Below are positions 33,520-42,567 of a DNA stretch of 64,000 nt, one piece after another (within the stretch, counting starts at the first letter, position 1; each line of letters starts with the position of its first letter). The position numbers and the translations under genes are program-made. Under the pieces are notes generated by a model, which saw only the letters and a program-made list of their open reading frames with translations, was not told the origin of the DNA and made no database searches. Origin of the DNA: Pantoea cypripedii (lineage in GTDB: Bacteria; Pseudomonadota; Gammaproteobacteria; Enterobacterales; Enterobacteriaceae); contig NZ_CP024768.1 of assembly GCF_011395035.1 (NCBI RefSeq), positions 1,547,377-1,611,376 of the forward strand, written 5' to 3'.

Positions 33520-35166
33520 ATGTCCAGTATAATCAACTCAGCGATGAGCGGGCTGAGCGCCGCACAGGCCGCATTAAGTACCACCAGTAACAACATCAGT
33601 AACTACACCGTGGCAGGTTACACCCGTCAGACCACCATTCTGGCACAGGCGAACAGCACCCTGACCGGGAGCAGCTACTATGGCAATGGTGTCAATGTGA
33701 CCGGGGTGCAGCGTGAGTATGATGAATTCATCACCGCGCAGCTGCGTAGCGCCAGTGCCACCTATCAGGCGGCCAACACGCAATATTCGCAGGTTTCGAA
33801 TATCGACGATTTGTTGTCAACCTCGACAACCAGCCTGTCCGATTCGCTGCAAAGTTTCTTCACTAACGTCCAGAACGTAGTCAGCAACGCTAACGATCCT
33901 TCTGCACGTCAGTCGCTGCTGAGTTATGCAGATGGTCTGGTAGACCAGTTCCAGTCCACCGCGCAATACCTGACCAACATGCAGAGCAGCGTCAATACCG
34001 ATATCACCTCCAGCGTTGATCAGATCAACACCTATACCAGCCAGATTGCCGATCTGAATACCCAGATTGCCAAACTGACCACCGGTGGCGGTACGGCACC
34101 GAATGATCTGCTCGATCAGCGTGATCAGCTGGTGAATAGCCTGAATGATATCGTGGGCGTCAGCGTTTCCCAGCAGGATGGCAGCTACATCGTCTCCATG
34201 GGCAGCACCACGCTGGTAAATGGCAAAAACAGCGCCACGCTGGTGGCGATGCCGTCAACCAGCGACCCGTCCCGTATCACCGTCGGTTATGTTGATAAGC
34301 TGGCGGGCAACGTAGAAATTCCTGAGAAAACCCTGACAACCGGTTCGCTTGGCGGCCTGCTGGCATTCCGTTCTCAGGACCTGGACACCGCGCAGAATCA
34401 GCTCGGTCAGCTGGCGGCCGCGTTTACCACCAGTTTCAACGCCGTACAGACAGCCGGTTACGATAGCAACGGCGATCAGGGAACTGATTTTTTCACCATC
34501 GGCAGCCCGGAAGTGCTGAGCAACACCAAAAACACCTCCAGCGCAACCGTGACGGCCGCCTGGACCGATACCAGCGCGGTGAAAGCCTCGAACTACACCG
34601 TAAGCTATGACGGCAGCAACTGGTCGGTCACGCGTAACTCGGACAACGTCAGCGTCACACCGACACAATCCACGGATAGTAGCGGCAACACCACGCTGAG
34701 TTTCGATGGTCTGCAACTGACGGTAAGCGGTACGCCTGCGGCGAAAGACAGCTTCCTGGTTAAGCCGGTGCAGAACGTGATTGGTGGCATGTCTGTCGCC
34801 ATCACCGATGAATCACAGATTGCTGCCGCAGGTTCTGCCACCGGTGGAGAAAGTGATAACACCAACGCCCAGAAAATGATGGATTTGCAGGACGCCAATC
34901 TGGTGAACGGCAACGCCACTCTGACTCAGGCTTACGCCAGCCTGGTGAGTACCGTGGGTAATAAAACCAGCAACCTGGAAACCAAAAGCACTACCCAGGA
35001 AAACGTGGTGAACCAGCTGAGCGATCGTCAGCAGTCAATTTCAGGCGTTAACCTCGATGAGGAATACGCCAACCTGACCAAATATCAGCAATATTACACT
35101 GCCAACGCACAGGTGCTACAAACTGCCAGCACCATCTTTGATGCGCTGATCAGCAGTATCAGCTAA
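33520..35166 (+). CDS. flgK: Hook-filament junction protein FlgK (HAP1)
   Basis: A 548-residue junction protein that joins hook to filament. N-terminal MSSIINSAMSGLSAAQAALSTTSNNISNYTVAGYTRQTTI is the D0/D1 coiled coil with the ANN-type motif; DLNTQIAKLTTGGGTAPNDLLDQRDQLVNSL is highly conserved; the exposed middle domain (about 280-420) is variable; the C-terminus ends GVNLDEEYANLTKYQQYYTANAQVLQTASTIFDALI. The length is the same as in E. coli (547). Expression is class 3 through the sigma-28 site above. Confidence 0.97.
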   Translation: MSSIINSAMSGLSAAQAALSTTSNNISNYTVAGYTRQTTILAQANSTLTGSSYYGNGVNVTGVQREYDEFITAQLRSASATYQAANTQYSQVSNIDDLLSTSTTSLSDSLQSFFTNVQNVVSNANDPSARQSLLSYADGLVDQFQSTAQYLTNMQSSVNTDITSSVDQINTYTSQIADLNTQIAKLTTGGGTAPNDLLDQRDQLVNSLNDIVGVSVSQQDGSYIVSMGSTTLVNGKNSATLVAMPSTSDPSRITVGYVDKLAGNVEIPEKTLTTGSLGGLLAFRSQDLDTAQNQLGQLAAAFTTSFNAVQTAGYDSNGDQGTDFFTIGSPEVLSNTKNTSSATVTAAWTDTSAVKASNYTVSYDGSNWSVTRNSDNVSVTPTQSTDSSGNTTLSFDGLQLTVSGTPAAKDSFLVKPVQNVIGGMSVAITDESQIAAAGSATGGESDNTNAQKMMDLQDANLVNGNATLTQAYASLVSTVGNKTSNLETKSTTQENVVNQLSDRQQSISGVNLDEEYANLTKYQQYYTANAQVLQTASTIFDALISSIS

Positions 35167-35187
35167 GCAGAGAGAGGATAAATAACC

Positions 35188-36150
35188 ATGCGTCTTAGCA
35201 CGAATATGATTTTCAACCAGCAGGTGCGCGGAATCACTGATTCACAATCCTCCTGGCTTAAAGTGGGTGAGCAGCTTTCCAGTGGCCGCCGCGTCAGCAA
35301 TCCGTCTGATGATCCGATTGCCGCTTCGCGTGCGGTGGTGCTGTCGCAGTCACAGGCGAAAAGCAGCCAGTACGCCACGGCGCGCAACTTTGCCAATCAG
35401 AGCTTGTCTCTGGAGGCAAACACCCTGCAAAGCATAACCAGCAGCATTCAGGATGCACAGACCCTGATTGTTCAGGGTTCAACCGGTACGCTGAGTGATG
35501 ATGACCGCGCCTCGATAGCAACTTCTCTTGAAGGGATCCGTGCGCAGTTACTTGGGCAGGCTAATAGCAAGGATAGTAACGGCAACTACATTTTTGCCGG
35601 TTATAAAACGGATACTGCACCTTTTGACGATACCGGCTCAGGTGTTACCTATGTGGGCGGCACCACGGCCATTAGTCAGAAAGTGGACGACAGCCGGACG
35701 ATGACGGTGGGCGATACCGGTACTTCAGTGTTTATGTCAATTACCAGCAACGCCAAAGCGGAGCCGGACGGTAGTGCCAGCGAAACCAACCTGTTCAATA
35801 TGCTCGACAGTGCCATCGCCGCGCTGAAAGTGCCGCAGGACGATGCGGACGATGCCACCAAACAAACCTTCCAGGATGCGATGGATAAGACCAACCGTGG
35901 TCTGAGCAACTCACTGAATAACGTGCTTGCCGTGACTTCTGCGGTAGGGATCAAAATGGATAACCTGGACACGCTGGATGCGCAGGGCGATAGCCGCGAT
36001 ACCATTATGGCCTCGCAAATGAGTGACCTGGTGGATGTGGATTACACCTCAGCCATCTCCAGCTACACCATGCAACAAACGGCGTTGCAGGCGTCCTATA
36101 CCGTGTTTACCCAAATGTCGAAGATGTCACTGTTCCAGCTTAACGCGTAA
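35188..36150 (+). CDS. flgL: Hook-filament junction protein FlgL (HAP3)
   Basis: A 320-residue flagellin-like junction protein, next to the filament. N-terminal MRLSTNMIFNQQVRGITDSQSSWLKVGEQLSSGRRVSNPSDDPIAAS matches the family; the C-terminal helix is DYTSAISSYTMQQTALQASYTVFTQMSKMSLFQLNA. The middle is shorter and more variable, as in other Erwiniaceae-like forms; E. coli FlgL has 317 residues. Twenty-one bases after flgK, and followed by a strong terminator, so it ends the flagellar run. Confidence 0.96.
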   Translation: MRLSTNMIFNQQVRGITDSQSSWLKVGEQLSSGRRVSNPSDDPIAASRAVVLSQSQAKSSQYATARNFANQSLSLEANTLQSITSSIQDAQTLIVQGSTGTLSDDDRASIATSLEGIRAQLLGQANSKDSNGNYIFAGYKTDTAPFDDTGSGVTYVGGTTAISQKVDDSRTMTVGDTGTSVFMSITSNAKAEPDGSASETNLFNMLDSAIAALKVPQDDADDATKQTFQDAMDKTNRGLSNSLNNVLAVTSAVGIKMDNLDTLDAQGDSRDTIMASQMSDLVDVDYTSAISSYTMQQTALQASYTVFTQMSKMSLFQLNA

Positions 36151-36196
36151 CTGACCTGAAGATTTGAGCGTACTTAAACCGGGTGCGCTTGCTTTT

Positions 36197-36230
36197 TCCC
36201 ACTGCCCTCAGGGGCCGTGGGATTTTTTTT
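36197..36230 (+). terminator. Terminator of the flgKL operon
   Basis: TCCCAC (36197-36202) pairs with GTGGGA (36217-36222), with an inner GCCC/GGGC pairing, followed by eight T (36223-36230). It starts 46 bases after the flgL stop. Confidence 0.9.
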
Positions 36231-36257
36231 GTCTGAGTTTTTGCTGATTGCGGGGCA

Positions 36258-36284
36258 ATAAAAAACCCCGGACTGGCCGGGGTT
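36258..36284 (-). terminator. Terminator of rne
   Basis: AACCCCGG (36264-36271) pairs with CCGGGGTT (36277-36284) around 5 bases, and on the leftward strand continues into TTTTTTAT. It starts 18 bases after the rne stop. Confidence 0.9.
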
Positions 36285-36302
36285 GGTTACAGAGCTATTT
36301 GC

Positions 36303-39300
36303 TTAGACGCTTTCCGGTTTGGTTGCCGGAGCAGTAGACTGATGCGTGGCGCTATGACCGCCAGCCGATCCACGACCATCAAACTCGAACGGTGGGCGTA
36401 CCCAATCGCTGTGGCGAACCGTTTCGGGTTCCCATGCCGGTGCCGGTGCTTTGGTCATCGGTGCTGAAGCGAAATGCTTCCAGCGGGTTTCCGCGTTATT
36501 CAGCGCGGCGTCACGTGCGGCAACCGGTGCCTGAGGTTCCACAACGGGTTGCTGCGGCACTTCTGCTGCGACCGGGGCAGCCAGCACTTCTTCCACCTGT
36601 TCGGCCACTTCTGGCGTCACTTCAGCAGGGGCAACGGCTGCGGTTGCTACGGCTTCGTCGACTTCAGCGGCAACGTCAATCACCGGCTCGGCCTGTGCCG
36701 CCGTTTCCTGCGCAACCACTTCATCTGCAGCGGAAATCACCGCCGGTTCTTCGTTGACCGGGGTTTCAATCGGGCTGGTGTCATCGGTATTCACCACAGG
36801 CACGTCAGTGTGCGGCTCCGGTTCAGCCTGATGTACGGCAGCTTCAGCACTCGGTTCCGCAACCACTTCCTGTGCCACTTCGACACTGGCAGGTAGCGCA
36901 ACGGCGGCAGCGGTCTCTTCACGGCTGTAGTCTGGCGTCTCGTTTACCGCATCCTGAGTCACCAGTTCTTCATTGGCCTGAGCCACTGGATAACGTACCC
37001 AGACTTTACCAGAAGCCATTTCCGGCGACGCCGAAGCGGTAGCCAGCGGCATGGCAGATTGGGTCGGATAACGCTCATCACGATAACGACGGCGACGCTG
37101 ACCACTGACGCGCAGGTGACGCGGGGAACGACGTGAACGGCGCGGCATATTGGCGCTGTCACGGTTTTCGCTATCATCCTGGTCTTCATTCACCGCTTCT
37201 GGTTCTTCTTGCTGCGGCGCACGCGGCGGTGTTTCAACCGGTGCTTCGCTAACCAGCGGCGCAGCGGTATCCGTCACGACGACGTTCTCGTCACCAAAGC
37301 GGACTTTCTGCGTCAGCTGACGTGGTTTACGACGCGGCATGACCTGAACGCGTTCTTCTTCCTGAGCTACGGATTCGTCAACGACATCAGTCTGAACGAT
37401 CGGCTCAGCGGCTTTCTGTTCCTGCTGCTGGGCGCGTTTCTCTTCCTGACGACGACGCTGGCGCTCTGCACGCTGTTCACGGCGTTGCTGCTGCTGTTCT
37501 TCACGCTGCTGGCGAGCTTCTTCGCTCTGTACCGGGCTACGTTCTTCACGCGGCTCGTTCTGACGTTTGTTGCGACGGTTTTCCGTGGTCTCACGTGCTT
37601 CGCGAGGTTCACGCTGTTCACGTGGCTCACGCTGGTCACGTGCTTCACGTACCGGTGCATTCTCACCGTTGCGCGGTGTGCGTTCACGGCGGTTATTGCG
37701 ACGGTTGTTGCGACGATCGCCACGCTGCTGAGTGTTTTCACCTTCAGCGGCTTTGCTGTCACTTTCCTGTTTCTCACTGGCCACAGGCGCTTCAGCAGGT
37801 GCGTCACCGACAAACAATTTCTTCAGACCACCCAGCAGACGTGCCATAAAGCCGGTTGAGGCTGCCGGTGCGGCGGCGGTTGCCGTCGCTTTGGCCTTCG
37901 GCTCGGCTTTCACCACTGGCGCGATTGTTTCATCTGCTTCAACCGGTGCAGGTGGTGCATCCGGCATCACAAAGGCGGCGAGGGCAGGTTGCTCAGGGCG
38001 ACGACGCTCGGCCTGTTCTTCTTCCGAAGGCAGTGCCATTTCCGCTTCATGCAGCTTCGGCAGGTGATAACTCAGCGTCTGAGTTTCTTCGCCTTTGCGC
38101 ACACGAAGTACGGAGTAGTGCGGGGTTTCCATCTGATCGTTCGGCACGATGATGGCGCGAACACCACCCTGGCGCTTCTCAATCGCACTCACGGCATCAC
38201 GTTTTTCGTTCAGCAAATAAGACGCAACCGGTACCGGCACAATGGCATGTACTTCTTTGGTGTTGTCTTTCAGCGCTTCTTCTTCAATCAGACGCAGAAT
38301 TGACAGCGACAGCGATTCGTTATCACGGATGGTGCCAGTACCGCTACAGCGCGGGCACACGTGATGGCTGGATTCACCCAGTGACGGGCTGAGGCGCTGA
38401 CGAGACATCTCCAGCAAGCCAAAGCGAGAAATATGGCTGATCTGGATACGTGCACGATCCTGACGTACCGCTTCACGCAGACGGTTTTCCACCGCGCGCT
38501 GATGGCGAACTGGCGTCATATCGATAAAGTCGATAACGATCAGGCCGCCAAGGTCACGCAGACGCAGCTGGCGAGCGATTTCGTCGGCCGCTTCCAGGTT
38601 GGTATTGAACGCCGTCTCTTCGATATCACCGCCACGGGTGGCGCGTGCGGAGTTGATATCAATCGCCGTCAGTGCTTCGGTGCTGTCGATAACAATAGAA
38701 CCGCCGGATGGCAGGCGCACTTCACGCTGGAAGGCGGATTCAATTTGCGATTCGATTTGGTAGTGGCTGAACAGCGGGATTTCACCGGTGTACAGTTTGA
38801 TTTTGCTGCTGAAGTCCGGGCGACCCAGGGCAGCGATATGCTGACGTGCCAGCTCCAGCACTTTCGGGTTATCGATAAGAATCTCACCGATATCCTGACG
38901 CAGATAGTCGCGGAAGGCGCGAACAATCACGTTGCTTTCCTGATGGATCAGGAAGGGGGCTGGGCGGTTTTCTGCGGCTTTTTTGATCGCTTCCCAATGT
39001 TTCAGGCGGAAGCTTAAGTCCCACTGCAGCGATTCGGCAGATTTGCCCACGCCCGCAGTACGCACAATCAGACCCATGCCTTCCGGCAGTTCCAGGGCTG
39101 ATAACGCTTCTTTCAGTTCGGTGCGATCATCACCTTCGATACGGCGTGAAATGCCACCCGCACGCGGGTTGTTCGGCATCAGCACCAGGTAACTACCGGC
39201 CAGCGAAATAAAGGTTGTCAGTGCTGCACCTTTATTACCGCGTTCCTCTTTATCAATCTGAACGATAACTTCCTGGCCTTCACGCAGCACATCTTTGATG

Positions 39301-39566
39301 TTGGGACGTCCGTGCGCATTGTAATTAGCGGGGAAATATTCGCGGGAGATTTCTTTCAGAGGGAGAAAACCGTGACGCTCAGCGCCGTAATCAACAAACG
39401 CAGCTTCGAGGCTAGGTTCAATACGGGTGATTTTACCTTTGTAGATATTGGCTTTTTTCTGTTCGTGTCCGGGGCTTTCGATATCCAGATCGTACAGACG
39501 TTGACCATCAACCAGGGCAACGCGCAACTCCTCCTGCTGAGTTGCGTTAATTAACATTCTTTTCAT
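36303..39566 (-). CDS. rne: Ribonuclease E (Rne), endoribonuclease and degradosome scaffold
   Basis: A 1087-residue essential endoribonuclease that processes rRNA and tRNA and starts mRNA decay. The catalytic half is intact: S1 domain (about 39-119, KGKITRIEPSLEAAFVDYG), the 5' sensor and DNase I-like domains with magnesium-binding Asp303 (AIDINSARATRGGD) and Asp346 (VIDFIDM), and the zinc link Cys404-x2-Cys407 (VCPRCSGTG). After about residue 530 the protein is disordered: an Arg-rich RNA-binding stretch (RREQRAERQRRRQEEKR) and then a long Glu/Ala/Val/Pro-rich region that in E. coli binds enolase, RhlB and PNPase. It is slightly longer than E. coli (1061). A long leader precedes it. Confidence 0.98.
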   Translation of the reverse strand: MKRMLINATQQEELRVALVDGQRLYDLDIESPGHEQKKANIYKGKITRIEPSLEAAFVDYGAERHGFLPLKEISREYFPANYNAHGRPNIKDVLREGQEVIVQIDKEERGNKGAALTTFISLAGSYLVLMPNNPRAGGISRRIEGDDRTELKEALSALELPEGMGLIVRTAGVGKSAESLQWDLSFRLKHWEAIKKAAENRPAPFLIHQESNVIVRAFRDYLRQDIGEILIDNPKVLELARQHIAALGRPDFSSKIKLYTGEIPLFSHYQIESQIESAFQREVRLPSGGSIVIDSTEALTAIDINSARATRGGDIEETAFNTNLEAADEIARQLRLRDLGGLIVIDFIDMTPVRHQRAVENRLREAVRQDRARIQISHISRFGLLEMSRQRLSPSLGESSHHVCPRCSGTGTIRDNESLSLSILRLIEEEALKDNTKEVHAIVPVPVASYLLNEKRDAVSAIEKRQGGVRAIIVPNDQMETPHYSVLRVRKGEETQTLSYHLPKLHEAEMALPSEEEQAERRRPEQPALAAFVMPDAPPAPVEADETIAPVVKAEPKAKATATAAAPAASTGFMARLLGGLKKLFVGDAPAEAPVASEKQESDSKAAEGENTQQRGDRRNNRRNNRRERTPRNGENAPVREARDQREPREQREPREARETTENRRNKRQNEPREERSPVQSEEARQQREEQQQQRREQRAERQRRRQEEKRAQQQEQKAAEPIVQTDVVDESVAQEEERVQVMPRRKPRQLTQKVRFGDENVVVTDTAAPLVSEAPVETPPRAPQQEEPEAVNEDQDDSENRDSANMPRRSRRSPRHLRVSGQRRRRYRDERYPTQSAMPLATASASPEMASGKVWVRYPVAQANEELVTQDAVNETPDYSREETAAAVALPASVEVAQEVVAEPSAEAAVHQAEPEPHTDVPVVNTDDTSPIETPVNEEPAVISAADEVVAQETAAQAEPVIDVAAEVDEAVATAAVAPAEVTPEVAEQVEEVLAAPVAAEVPQQPVVEPQAPVAARDAALNNAETRWKHFASAPMTKAPAPAWEPETVRHSDWVRPPFEFDGRGSAGGHSATHQSTAPATKPESV

Positions 39567-40140
39567 CTTGACTTACTCGTTATTCTCTCATGAGTGACAA
39601 AGCTGCGGGCATCGTTACCCTGGACGAGAATCAACCGATGGCCCCGTGTCATTAATGCACTGACGTCAACCTCACGGTTGTCGGCGGCTAAAGGGGCGCA
39701 AATCTTGTCGGTGGCCTGTTTTTCATAAGGAAATCCAGCGCCTGAAGGTGGAAGTGCTACGCGAGTATTCAAAAATCCACACATCCCAGTCTGTCGTCCT
39801 GGCTGCAACCCGCAGCCCGCTAAGTGCCTGATTTAACATTACGTCTTACGCCATTGCTGCGTGTCCGTTCAATCCGGCAAAATGACTTATTTCGCTCTTT
39901 TTCCAGCCTGAATCTTTCCAGGACAGAAACCCCTGCATTATTCCATTGCTAGCCTTCATATAGCAAGGCGACTTTTGCCGAGCTGTGAAGTTTATTCATC
40001 CTTAACCTGTTCATTTGCAGGGTTAATCATCGCCGTGCTGAAAAAGACAACATTTCATCCGTTTCAGCAAGCTGACCAGAGAGAGTTAAGCACAGAAAAA
40101 GGGGTGGCGCTATCCAGGGACACTATTTAGAATCGCCGCC
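39567..40140. promoter_or_regulatory. Divergent rne/rluC region with the rne 5' leader
   Basis: 574 bases without a credible gene. In E. coli the rne mRNA has a leader of about 360 bases with hairpins through which RNase E represses its own synthesis (the Rfam rne5 element); the leftward part here is the equivalent region by position and contains several short inverted repeats, but I cannot fold it exactly. The rluC promoter must lie at the right end; an AATCGCCGCC segment directly precedes the rluC ATG. Confidence 0.55.
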
Positions 40141-41097
40141 ATGAAAACTGAGAATCCTGGCGTACATTTTGTCGCCATCACGGCTGAAAACGCCGGTCAA
40201 CGAATTGATAACTTTTTGCGTACCCAATTGAAAGGGGTGCCCAAAAGTATGATTTATCGCATTTTGCGTAAAGGCGAAGTGCGGGTAAATAAAAAGCGCA
40301 TCAAACCCGAATATAAGCTGGAAGAGGGTGATGAGGTGCGAATTCCGCCGGTGCGCGTGGCGGAGCGCGAAGAACAGGCATTGTCACCTAAGCTGGAAAA
40401 AGTGTCTTCGCTGGCGGACGCCATCCTCTATGAAGATGATTATTTGCTGGTGCTGAATAAACCTTCTGGCACAGCGGTGCACGGTGGCAGCGGCCTGAGC
40501 TTTGGCGTGATCGAAGGATTGCGTGCATTGCGCCCGGAAGCACGCTTCCTTGAACTGGTCCATCGACTGGACCGTGACACCTCCGGTATTTTACTGGTGG
40601 CGAAGAAACGTTCAGCGTTACGTTCCCTGCATGAACAGCTGCGTGAAAAGGGCATGCAAAAAGATTACCTGGCACTGGTGCAGGGTGACTGGCCTTCGCA
40701 CCTGAAAGTGGTCCAGGCACCGTTGCTGAAAAATATCCTGCAAAGCGGTGAGCGCGTGGTGCGCGTCAGTGCGGAAGGCAAACCATCCGAAACGCGTTTC
40801 AAGGTAGAGGAACGTTTTGGTTTCGCCACCCTGGTAAAAGCCAGCCCGGTAACCGGTCGTACCCACCAGATTCGTGTTCATACACTGCATGCGGGTCATC
40901 CTATTGCGTTTGATGATCGCTACGGTGAACGTGCGTTTGATCGCCAGCTGGCACCGACCGGGCTTTCCCGCCTGTTCCTGCATGCCGCAGCGCTGACCTT
41001 TACTCATCCCAACACCGGCGAGACACTTCGCATGGAAGCGCCGCTTGACGGCGCTCTGAAGCATTGTCTGGCGCAGTTACGCCAGAAAAAGGCGTAA
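40141..41097 (+). CDS. rluC: 23S rRNA pseudouridine(955/2504/2580) synthase RluC
   Basis: A 318-residue RluA-family synthase that converts three uridines of 23S rRNA to pseudouridine. An N-terminal S4 RNA-binding domain (about 18-75: NAGQRIDNFLRTQL, ILRKGEVRVNKKRIKPEYKLEEGDEV) precedes the catalytic domain. The HRLDRDTSG motif holds the catalytic Asp144, the same number as in E. coli. C-terminal GRTHQIRVHTLHAGHPIAFDDRYG is also conserved. It converges on yceF; an 11-bp inverted repeat (41102-41112 with 41124-41134) spans the junction but has no T run. Confidence 0.97.
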   Translation: MKTENPGVHFVAITAENAGQRIDNFLRTQLKGVPKSMIYRILRKGEVRVNKKRIKPEYKLEEGDEVRIPPVRVAEREEQALSPKLEKVSSLADAILYEDDYLLVLNKPSGTAVHGGSGLSFGVIEGLRALRPEARFLELVHRLDRDTSGILLVAKKRSALRSLHEQLREKGMQKDYLALVQGDWPSHLKVVQAPLLKNILQSGERVVRVSAEGKPSETRFKVEERFGFATLVKASPVTGRTHQIRVHTLHAGHPIAFDDRYGERAFDRQLAPTGLSRLFLHAAALTFTHPNTGETLRMEAPLDGALKHCLAQLRQKKA

Positions 41098-41109
41098 CCG
41101 TGGCAGGCA

Positions 41110-41694
41110 TCAGCTCAATGGGTTGATGCCTGCCTGACGCAGCATCGCATTAAGTGCAATCAGCGGTAAGCCAATCAACGTATTGGGATCGCGCCCCTCC
41201 AGTCGTTCAAACAAACAAATGCCGAGACCTTCGCTTTTGAAGCTACCTGCACATTGCAAAGGTTGCTCTTTAGCGACGTAAGCGGCGATTTCCTCCTTAC
41301 TGAGGTCACGGAAATGCACGATAAAAGGTTCACAGAATAAAAATTGTTGTGCGCTTTGCGGCTGGATTAACGCCAGCCCGGTATAAAAGGTGATGGCCTT
41401 ACCGCTGGCGGCAGCCAGCTGACGTCGGGCGTTCTCCGGGGTATGCGGCTTACCGGTTATGTTGCCATCCAGCACGCAAACCTGATCGGAACCAATGATC
41501 CAGCGATCCGGATACTGATCGGCCAGCGCCTGGGCCTTTGCCCGCGCCAGCCGTTGCACCAACGCTTCTGCCGTCTCGCCGGGGAGCGATGTTTCATCGG
41601 TATGCGGCGCTGCGCAGATAAAAGGCAGGCCGAGTTTGCTTAATAAAGCCTGACGGAATGGAGAAGTTGAGGCTAAAACCAGCGGTGTCATCAT
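41110..41694 (-). CDS. yceF: 7-methyl-GTP pyrophosphatase YceF (Maf family)
   Basis: A 194-residue nucleotide pyrophosphatase thought to hydrolyse m7GTP and so keep modified nucleotides out of nucleic acids. The N-terminal Maf motif LASTSPFRQALLSKLGLPF and the catalytic-region IGSDQVCVLDG are both present, as is the C-terminal SFKSEGLGICLFERLEGRDPNTLIGLPL. Length equals E. coli (194). It diverges from the yceD operon, sharing a 140-base intergenic region where E. coli also encodes the small RNA SraB; I cannot confirm that RNA here. Confidence 0.95.
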   Translation of the reverse strand: MMTPLVLASTSPFRQALLSKLGLPFICAAPHTDETSLPGETAEALVQRLARAKAQALADQYPDRWIIGSDQVCVLDGNITGKPHTPENARRQLAAASGKAITFYTGLALIQPQSAQQFLFCEPFIVHFRDLSKEEIAAYVAKEQPLQCAGSFKSEGLGICLFERLEGRDPNTLIGLPLIALNAMLRQAGINPLS

Positions 41695-41796
41695 TTTTTT
41701 GCAGAATAGATAGCGTAAAGGTGACAGTCATTTTAAACTGTGCGCCGCACTGGATGCGACTAACGGGTGAAAGATGCTGTGAAACGGCCTTTTTCT

Positions 41797-41825
41797 TTGA
41801 CTCTATGACGTTACAAAGTTAATAT
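41797..41825 (+). promoter_or_regulatory. Sigma-70 promoter of yceD-rpmF
   Basis: TTGACT (41797-41802), a 17-base spacer, and TAATAT (41820-41825), ten bases before the yceD ATG. The block is nearly the same as the E. coli yceD promoter as I remember it. Confidence 0.75.
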
Positions 41826-41834
41826 TCGCGCCCT

Positions 41835-42356
41835 ATGCAAAAGGTAAAATTACCCCTGACGCTCGATCCGGTACGCGCTGCGCAAAAACGCCTTGATTAT
41901 CATGGTGTTTATTCACCTGAATTGGTGGCGCGCGTGGCCGACTCGGTCGTGAGTGTGGACAGTGATGTGGAATGTGCCATGTCGTTTGCGGTTGACAACC
42001 AGCGCCTCGCCGTTCTGCAAGGAACAGCGGATGTGCAGGTAACGTTGTTATGTCAGCGCTGCAACCAGCCGTTTCCGCATCAGGTCCACGTAAGCTATTG
42101 CTTCAGTCCTGTCTCCACTGAGGAGCAGGCGGAGGCACTGCCGGAAGCCTACGAGCCGGTCGATGTCGATGATTTTGGCGAGATTGACCTGCTGGCGGTG
42201 ATTGAAGATGAAATCATCCTCGCACTGCCGGTGGTTCCGGTGCATGATTCTGAACACTGTGAAGTGTCCGACGCGGACATGGTCTTTGGAAAGTTGCCTG
42301 AAGAGGCAGAAAAACCAAACCCATTTGCCGTATTAGCCAGTTTAAAGCGTAAGTAA
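41835..42356 (+). CDS. yceD: YceD (DUF177), 23S rRNA accumulation protein
   Basis: A 173-residue protein reported to be needed for normal 23S rRNA accumulation. Conserved features: N-terminal LPLTLDPVRAAQKRLDYHGVYSP, a CxxC (LLCQRCNQPF), and acidic EIDLLAVIEDEIILALPVVPVHDSEHC. It is directly followed by rpmF, whose start lies 14 bases on, an arrangement conserved in many bacteria. The length equals E. coli. The strong promoter at 41797 drives it; transcription probably continues into the fatty-acid genes. Confidence 0.93.
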   Translation: MQKVKLPLTLDPVRAAQKRLDYHGVYSPELVARVADSVVSVDSDVECAMSFAVDNQRLAVLQGTADVQVTLLCQRCNQPFPHQVHVSYCFSPVSTEEQAEALPEAYEPVDVDDFGEIDLLAVIEDEIILALPVVPVHDSEHCEVSDADMVFGKLPEEAEKPNPFAVLASLKRK

Positions 42357-42370
42357 TAGGAGTAAGGTCC

Positions 42371-42541
42371 ATGGCCGTACAACAGAATAAACCCACCCGT
42401 TCTAAGCGTGGTATGCGTCGTTCTCATGATGCTCTGACCACCACCACCCTGTCTGTAGATAAAGTTTCTGGTGAAACTCATCTGCGTCACCACATCACTG
42501 CGGATGGTTACTACCGCGGTCGCAAGGTAATCGCTAAGTAA
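42371..42541 (+). CDS. rpmF: 50S ribosomal protein L32 (RpmF)
   Basis: A 56-residue ribosomal protein. The bacterial L32 pattern is clear: MAVQQNKPTRSKRGMRRSHDA at the N-terminus and GYYRGRKVIAK at the C-terminus. Like E. coli L32 it has no zinc-binding CxxC pairs (a zinc-free form). AGGAG lies 8-13 bases before the ATG. yceD-rpmF-plsX-fab coupling links ribosome and lipid synthesis in enterobacteria. Confidence 0.97.
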   Translation: MAVQQNKPTRSKRGMRRSHDALTTTTLSVDKVSGETHLRHHITADGYYRGRKVIAK

Positions 42542-42567
42542 TTCTTGCGGTTACGCAAGGCGATACT

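Noticed and set aside
39563..39808. Open frame of 81 codons overlapping the rne start on the same strand
   Set aside because: It lies in the rne leader, has no family match and overlaps a region known to fold as regulatory RNA in E. coli.
41695..41834. Possible SraB small RNA between yceF and yceD
   Set aside because: Position matches E. coli, but I can verify only the yceD promoter; no independent terminator or structure supports the RNA.
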